From positions 4,284 through 68,283 of the forward strand of contig JANNNX010000008.1 of the NCBI GenBank assembly GCA_031398745.1: DNA of 64,000 bases, given 5' to 3'. The notes under the pieces are model-generated. The model had not been told where the DNA came from. It was given only the letters and a program-made list of their open reading frames with translations, and made no database searches. The stretch comes from JANNNX01 sp031398745 (GTDB lineage Bacteria; Actinomycetota; Acidimicrobiia; Acidimicrobiales; CADCSY01). The position numbers and the translations under genes are program-made. Positions 59,187 to 64,000 of this stretch are shown here, piece after piece (within the stretch, counting starts at the first letter, position 1; every line of letters starts with the position of its first letter).

Positions 59187-60542
59187 ATGACCGCCCTGCG
59201 AGCGGGTGCCGCCACCCATGTGGGCCGGGTCCGCGCCGCCAACCAGGACGCCTACCTGGTCGGCGCCAACGTCTACGCGGTGGCCGACGGGATGGGCGGC
59301 CACGCGGCGGGCGAGGTGGCCAGCGCCATCGCCATCCAGGAGCTGGGCGCTCGGGTCGAGCTGTCGCTCGACGGCGTGGTCCGGGCCGTCCGCTACGCCA
59401 ACCGCGCCGTGTGGGCCCGGGCCGAGGACGACCCGGCCCTGCGGGGCATGGGCACCACCCTGTGCGCCATCGCCCTCGTCCCGGCCGACCCGTCACCGGC
59501 CGGCCCCGTCGGCGCCGACGCCGACCGCGACCCCGACGCCACCGGCGTGCTCGGCGGTGACCGCGTGGTGGTGGCCAACGTCGGCGACTCGCGGGTCTAC
59601 CTGTTCCACGACGGCGTCCTCGAGCAGATCAGCGAGGACCACTCGCTGGTGGGCGAGCTGGTGCGCGACGGCCGCCTCAGCTACCTCGAGGCCCGCAGCC
59701 ACCCCCAGCGCAACGTGCTCACCCGGGTGCTCGGCCACGACACCGACGTCGACGTCGACGCCTGGGAGATCGTCCCCTACGTCGGCGACCGCTTCCTCCT
59801 CTGCTCCGACGGCCTGTTCAACGAGGTCACCGACGAGGGGATGGTCGGCGTCCTGCGCCGCCTGGCCGACCCCGGCGAGGCCGCCCACGAGCTGGTCCGG
59901 CTGGCCAACGACGGGGGCGGCCGGGACAACATCTCGGTGGTGGTAGTCGACGTCGTCGACGGCGACGACGGGACGGCCGCCGCCCTGCACGCCCCCGGCA
60001 GGCCGAGCCCAGTGGTGACGCCTGCCCCCCCGCCCGCGCCCCCAGCCGCGCCCCCGGCTCCGGCCGTCCGACCCGACGAGGCCGCCCCCGCCCCGGCTCC
60101 TACCCGCCCGGCAGCCCCCACCCGGGCGCCCCGGACTCGGGCGTTGACCTGGCGGGTAGTGCTCTACGTGCTGCTCGTACTGGCCGTCGTCGCCGCCGGG
60201 GTGGCCGCAGTGCTCTGGTACGCCCGAGGGACCTACTTCGTGGGGGTCGACTCGGGTGAGGTCGTCGTGTTCCAGGGCCGGCCCGAGGGCGTGCTGTGGT
60301 TCGAGCCCACTGTCGAGGAGCGCACGGGCATCGACGCCGACCAGCTCCCCAGCGCTCTCCAGGGCGACCTGGCCGACGGCAAGCTCGAGCCGTCGCTGGC
60401 CGAGGCCCGGGCCTACGTCGACACCCTCGAGGAGCGGGCCGCCGACTTCGGGGCCCCGGTGCAGACCACGACCACCACCAGCCTCGGCACCTCGACGACG
60501 GTCGGGGGCGCCCCCGGCACCGACACCACCACCGCCCCGTGA
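59187..60542 (+). CDS. pstP: PP2C-type Ser/Thr phosphatase PstP
   Basis: 451 residues. The catalytic PPM domain (about 1-265) has NQDAYL, VYAVADGMGGHAAGE, NVGDSRVYLF, SDGLFNEVTDEGM and GGRDNISVVVVDV, with all metal Asp residues. A Pro/Ala-rich linker (about 270-315), one membrane helix (VVLYVLLVLAVVAAGVAAVLW) and an external domain of about 100 residues follow. It reverses kinase action on the cluster's partners. Its end overlaps the FtsW/RodA start. Confidence 0.95.
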   Translation: MTALRAGAATHVGRVRAANQDAYLVGANVYAVADGMGGHAAGEVASAIAIQELGARVELSLDGVVRAVRYANRAVWARAEDDPALRGMGTTLCAIALVPADPSPAGPVGADADRDPDATGVLGGDRVVVANVGDSRVYLFHDGVLEQISEDHSLVGELVRDGRLSYLEARSHPQRNVLTRVLGHDTDVDVDAWEIVPYVGDRFLLCSDGLFNEVTDEGMVGVLRRLADPGEAAHELVRLANDGGGRDNISVVVVDVVDGDDGTAAALHAPGRPSPVVTPAPPPAPPAAPPAPAVRPDEAAPAPAPTRPAAPTRAPRTRALTWRVVLYVLLVLAVVAAGVAAVLWYARGTYFVGVDSGEVVVFQGRPEGVLWFEPTVEERTGIDADQLPSALQGDLADGKLEPSLAEARAYVDTLEERAADFGAPVQTTTTTSLGTSTTVGGAPGTDTTTAP

Positions 60543-61852
60543 TCGCCGCCCGGCGGCGGACCGAGCTCGGCCTGATGGTCATGGCCGCCCTCATCACCGC
60601 GATCGCCTACACCCTGGCCAGCCTGGGATCGACAGCCAGCATCCCGGCCGACATTGGCCCCATCCTGGCCGTCATCGTCGGCCTCCTGGCCGCCGCCCAC
60701 CTGGCCACCCGCCGCCTCGCCCCCCAGGCCGATCCGGTCCTGCTCCCGGTGGCGGCCGCCCTCAACGGCCTCGGCTACGTGATGATCGCCCGCCTCGATG
60801 AAGACCTGGCCGCCCTCCAGGCCACCTGGACCGCGGTCGGCATCGGTGCCTTCGTGGCCACCCTGCTGGTGGTGCGCGACGCCCGCACCCTGGCCCAGTA
60901 CCGCTACTCGTTCCTGGCCCTGGGCATCGCCCTGCTGCTCGCCCCGCTGGTGCCAGGGCTCGGCACCGAGATCAACGGCGCCCGCATCTGGGTCCACCTG
61001 GGGCCGCTCAGCTTCCAGCCCGGCGAGCTGGCCAAGATCGTCATCGCCCTGTTCCTGGCTGCCTACGTGGTCGACCGGCGCGAGCTCCTGGCCATGACCC
61101 GCCGTCGACTGGGCCCGATTTCCCTCCCCGACCTCCGCCACTTCGGCCCGCTACTGGGGGCCTGGGGGCTGGCCATGGTGGTGATGATGGCCGAGAAGGA
61201 CCTCGGCTCCTCCCTGCTGTTCTTCGCCCTGTTCGCGGTCGTGCTCTGGGTGGCCACCGACCGGGCCGCCTACCTGCTGCTCTCGCTGCTGCTGTTCGCG
61301 GCCGGGGCCTACGTCGCCTGGCGGATCTTCGACCACGTGCAGGTCCGCATCGACACCTGGCTCAACCCGTGGACCGACGTGTCGGGCAAGGGCTTCCAGA
61401 TCGTCCAGGCCACCTTCGCCCTGGCCTGGGGCGGCCTCACCGGCACCGGCCTCGGGGTCGGCCACCCCGACCGCATTCCGGCGGCGTCGACCGACTTCAT
61501 CTTCGCCGCCATCGGCGAGGAGATGGGCCTGCTCGGTGCCACCGCGGTGCTGGTCGCGTTCGTCCTGTTCATCGGGGGCGGGCTGCGCATCGCCCTGCGG
61601 GCCCGGAGCCCGTTCGAGCAGCTGCTGGCCGCCGGCCTCACCGCCATCGTCGGCATCCAGGCATTCATCATCGTGGGCGGCGTCACCCGGCTGGTCCCCC
61701 TCACCGGCATCACCCTGCCCTTCGTCTCCTACGGCGGGTCGTCACTGGTGGCCAACTACATCCTCCTCGCCCTCCTGCTGCGCATGTCCGACCGGGCCAA
61801 CCAGGCCGACCAGGCCGACCGGGCCGACGCCACCCAGCTGGTGGAGCGCTGA
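60539..61852 (+). CDS. rodA: FtsW/RodA-type peptidoglycan polymerase (SEDS)
   Basis: 437 residues with about twelve helices. SEDS hallmarks include GTEINGARIWVHLGPLSFQP, the catalytic-type Asp region in MMAEKDLGSSLLFFALF, and ITLPFVSYGGSSLVANY near the C-terminus. The C-terminal tail NQADQADRADATQ is polar. GTG at 60539 overlaps the pstP stop (GTGA). Cluster position equals rodA of mycobacteria; FtsW and RodA cannot be separated from sequence alone. Confidence 0.93.
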   Translation: MIAARRRTELGLMVMAALITAIAYTLASLGSTASIPADIGPILAVIVGLLAAAHLATRRLAPQADPVLLPVAAALNGLGYVMIARLDEDLAALQATWTAVGIGAFVATLLVVRDARTLAQYRYSFLALGIALLLAPLVPGLGTEINGARIWVHLGPLSFQPGELAKIVIALFLAAYVVDRRELLAMTRRRLGPISLPDLRHFGPLLGAWGLAMVVMMAEKDLGSSLLFFALFAVVLWVATDRAAYLLLSLLLFAAGAYVAWRIFDHVQVRIDTWLNPWTDVSGKGFQIVQATFALAWGGLTGTGLGVGHPDRIPAASTDFIFAAIGEEMGLLGATAVLVAFVLFIGGGLRIALRARSPFEQLLAAGLTAIVGIQAFIIVGGVTRLVPLTGITLPFVSYGGSSLVANYILLALLLRMSDRANQADQADRADATQLVER

Positions 61853-61858
61853 GCCCCG

Positions 61859-63325
61859 GTGGCCCGCCAGATCCGCCGCCTCGGGGTGGTCCTCCTCGTC
61901 CTCTACGGGGCCGTCTTCGTGCAGCTCAACCTCACCCAGCTGGTGCGGGCCGACGGCTACGACGACAACCCGGCCAACACCCGGGCCGTGCAGCGCGACT
62001 ACAACGAGCCCCGGGGCCAGATCGTGTCTCGCGAGGGGGTGGTGCTGGCCCGCTCGGTGGCGGTCGACGACCCGACGGGCCAGTTCGAGCGCCAGCGCGA
62101 GTACCCCACCGGCGACCTGTTCGGCCAGATCACCGGGTACTTCTCGTTCACCGCGGGCTCCGACGGGGTGGAGAAGACCTACAACGACGACCTCGCCGGG
62201 CGCACCCAGCGCGACACCCCCGAGGGCCTGAAGGACGCCCTGCTGGGCGAGACCCAGACCGGTGATGTCGTGCTCACGCTGTCGGCCGAGCTGCAGCAGC
62301 TGGCCAAGGACCAGCTGGCCGGGCGCCGGGGAACGGTCGTGGCCATCGACACCCGCGACGGCTCGATCCTGGCGATGTACTCCAACCCCTCCTACGACCC
62401 CGGACCCCTCTCGCAGGTCGACCAGCGGGCGGCCGACACCGCCCGCCAGGCCCTGCTGGACGACCCGGCCAAGCCACTGTTGGCCCGGAGCTACCGCGAG
62501 ACCTACTTCCCGGGATCCACCTTCAAGGTGGTCACCGGCTCGGCCGGGCTGACCAGCGGTGCCGTCACCCCCGACGACCCGTCGTACCCGTCCTCGGGCA
62601 GCTACACCCCGCCCCAAACGACCAGCGCCATCTCGAACTTCGGCCGCTCGGTGTGCGGCGGCACCCTGTTCGAGATCCTGGTCGTGTCGTGCAACACCGC
62701 CTTCGCCCAGATGGGCGTCGACATCGGCGGCGAGGCGCTCTCGGCCACCGCCGAGGCCTTCGGCTTCAACGACGTGCCGCCGCTCGACCTGCCCAACGGC
62801 GCGTCGAGCCCCATCGCCAGCGCCGCCACCCTGGAGGCCGACCCCCCCGTACGGGCCCAGACCTCCATCGGGCAGAACAGCGTGCGGGCCACGCCGCTGC
62901 AGATGGCCTTGGTGGCGGCCGGGGTGGCCAACGACGGCACGATCATGACCCCCCACGTGATGGCCGAGGTGCGCGACGACGAAGGCACCACGGTCCGCAC
63001 CTACGAGCCCACCCAGTGGCGCCAGGCGGTGTCGTCGGAGGTAGCCGCGACCATGACCGAGGCCATGGTCCAGGTCGTCGAGCGGGGCACGGCCACCCGC
63101 CTCCAGGTGCCGGGGGTGGCCACCGCCGGCAAGACGGGTACCGCGGAACGGGGCGACGGCACCTCCGAGGCCTGGGTGGTGGGCTTCGCCCCGGCCGACA
63201 ACCCCCGGGTGGCGGTGGCGGTGATCATCGAGGGAGAGCCCGGCGCCTCGGAGGCCACCGGCGGGCGGGTCGCGGCCCCCGTCGGCGGGGCCATGCTCGA
63301 AGCCGCCCTGCGGGTGGTGCCGTGA
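61859..63325 (+). CDS. pbpA: Class B penicillin-binding protein PbpA
   Basis: 488 residues. One N-terminal helix (RLGVVLLVLYGAVFVQLNLTQLV), a dimerisation-type region with RGQIVSREGVVLARS, and a transpeptidase domain with all three active-site motifs: S220-TFK, S277-CN and K425-TG. It crosslinks peptidoglycan with the SEDS protein upstream. GTG at 61859, 6 nt after rodA. Size is normal for PbpA. Confidence 0.95.
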   Translation: MARQIRRLGVVLLVLYGAVFVQLNLTQLVRADGYDDNPANTRAVQRDYNEPRGQIVSREGVVLARSVAVDDPTGQFERQREYPTGDLFGQITGYFSFTAGSDGVEKTYNDDLAGRTQRDTPEGLKDALLGETQTGDVVLTLSAELQQLAKDQLAGRRGTVVAIDTRDGSILAMYSNPSYDPGPLSQVDQRAADTARQALLDDPAKPLLARSYRETYFPGSTFKVVTGSAGLTSGAVTPDDPSYPSSGSYTPPQTTSAISNFGRSVCGGTLFEILVVSCNTAFAQMGVDIGGEALSATAEAFGFNDVPPLDLPNGASSPIASAATLEADPPVRAQTSIGQNSVRATPLQMALVAAGVANDGTIMTPHVMAEVRDDEGTTVRTYEPTQWRQAVSSEVAATMTEAMVQVVERGTATRLQVPGVATAGKTGTAERGDGTSEAWVVGFAPADNPRVAVAVIIEGEPGASEATGGRVAAPVGGAMLEAALRVVP

Positions 63326-63383
63326 CCGGCGATCGTCCCTGCCCACCCCCTCGGGTGGGACCAGCCGGGCACCGGCCTCCCCG

Positions 63384-63389
63384 TAGGCT
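63384..63389 (+). promoter_or_regulatory. -10 box TAGGCT upstream of kinase gene
   Basis: TAGGCT fits TANNNT and ends 9 nt before the kinase ATG at 63399. It would give the kinase its own near-leaderless transcript in addition to readthrough from pbpA. Confidence 0.4.
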
Positions 63390-63398
63390 CTCGCCCCG

Positions 63399-64000
63399 AT
63401 GACCGACGCTCCGCCCCAGGTCTTCGGTGGCCGTTACCGCCTCGACCGCCACCTGGCGCGCGGCGGCATGGCCAACGTCTACCTGGCGCACGACCTGTCG
63501 CTCGACCGCCCGGTGGCGGTCAAGGTCTTGTTCCCCGAGTTCGCCACCGACCTGTCCTTCGTCGAGCGCTTCCGGCGTGAAGCCCAGGCCGCGGCCAACC
63601 TCAACCACCCCCACATCGTCTCGGTCTTCGACTGGGGCGAGCAGGCCGGCACCTACTTCATCGTCATGGAGTACATCGAGGGGCAGAGCCTGGCCGAGCT
63701 GCTGCGAGCCAACGGCCCGTTCCCCGCCGCACGAGTGGCCGAACTCGGCGCCGAGATCGCGGCCGCCCTCGACTTCGCCCACCAGCGCGGGGTCGTGCAC
63801 CGCGACGTGAAGCCGGGCAACGTGCTCGTCGCCCCCGGCGGCGAGGCCAAGGTCGCCGACTTCGGCATCGCCCGGGCGGTGTCGACCCAGGAGAACCTGA
63901 CCCAGGCCGGCTCGGTCATGGGCACCGCCACCTACTTCTCGCCCGAGCAGGCCCGGGGCGAGATGGTGGACGCCCGCAGCGACGTCTACGCCCTCGGCGT
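63399..64000 (+). CDS. Ser/Thr protein kinase, Pkn type (3' end beyond window)
   Basis: The first 200 residues of a Hanks-type kinase: LARGGMANVYLA (Gly loop), PVAVKVLF (ATP Lys), the catalytic loop VHRDVKPGNVLV, DFGIARA (Mg-binding) and GTATYFSPEQARGE (activation segment and P+1 loop). The cluster position is that of pknA/pknB; which one cannot be decided because the transmembrane and PASTA parts are not in view. The kinase should act on the FHA, SEDS and related proteins encoded upstream. Confidence 0.95.
   Translation, partial: MTDAPPQVFGGRYRLDRHLARGGMANVYLAHDLSLDRPVAVKVLFPEFATDLSFVERFRREAQAAANLNHPHIVSVFDWGEQAGTYFIVMEYIEGQSLAELLRANGPFPAARVAELGAEIAAALDFAHQRGVVHRDVKPGNVLVAPGGEAKVADFGIARAVSTQENLTQAGSVMGTATYFSPEQARGEMVDARSDVYALG

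Overview
The window is high-GC DNA from an actinobacterium, most likely of class Acidimicrobiia. Three things point there. The right end carries the actinobacterial cell-envelope signalling cluster (two FHA proteins, PP2C phosphatase, FtsW/RodA, class B PBP, Ser/Thr kinase). Two secreted proteins are built from a 'YWLVASDGGIFxFGDA' repeat that I associate with Acidimicrobiia. GTG starts, ATGA/GTGA start-stop overlaps and TANNNT boxes 6-10 nt before start codons (leaderless style) are common. No rRNA, CRISPR array or transposase was seen. Four tRNA genes are present: Arg-ACG, Ser-GCT, Ser-TGA and Leu-CAG.

Layout. 0-5.2 kb: a cut-off sulfatase, three tiny membrane proteins, a PNPOx-like protein, a PAS-PAS-GGDEF-EAL c-di-GMP protein, and a flavin-reductase-like/carbonic-anhydrase pair. 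5.3-11.5 kb (minus): small proteins, then a tightly coupled operon DUF6544-like - phosphoketolase - acetate kinase, i.e. a phosphoketolase route ending in acetate plus ATP. 11.7-18.8 kb: a zinc alcohol dehydrogenase; a five-gene coupled stress-type operon (coiled coil, HdeD, membrane protein, double USP, DUF1003); a large LuxR-family ATPase regulator. 19-22 kb: DUF4395, an HxlR regulator with a long composite dyad, and an ABC transporter whose ATPase and permease halves are separated by an in-frame TAG. 22-28.7 kb: hydrolase, polytopic membrane protein, DUF3592-like protein, a frameshifted DUF4160/HTH pair under its own operator, tRNA-Arg, PAP2 phosphatase, lipid-kinase-like protein. 28.8-36.3 kb: citrate synthase, MmcQ/YjbR, homocysteine methyltransferase family, a secreted 3D-domain protein, tRNA-Ser pair, prephenate dehydratase, LarB-LarC.

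36.4-41.0 kb is the most unusual block: a secreted repeat protein, then a coupled MauE-like / thioredoxin-like / Tat-exported 12-cysteine protein with a cell-wall-binding region / 29-residue membrane peptide, followed by a membrane-lipoprotein fusion ORF. It looks like a dedicated disulfide (or cofactor) maturation system for a wall-attached protein. I do not know a described system with this make-up.

41-52.5 kb: an ECF42-type sigma factor with its DGPF/YCII partner, a secreted nuclease, an orphan DNA methyltransferase with an extra C-terminal domain, ArsR-SRPBCC, ArsR next to SulP, a Fic protein with a C-terminal HTH-like segment and a perfect 25-bp palindrome at its promoter, and an RDD protein. 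52.6-57.9 kb (DUF4166, SRPBCC-DoxX-like, MerR, TIGR01777, DUF4143 ATPase) lies between a degenerate copy of the tRNA-Leu 3' end and the tRNA-Leu itself and may be an integrated island, though no integrase is visible. 58-64 kb: the FhaA-FhaB-PstP-RodA/FtsW-PbpA-Pkn cluster, truncated in the kinase.
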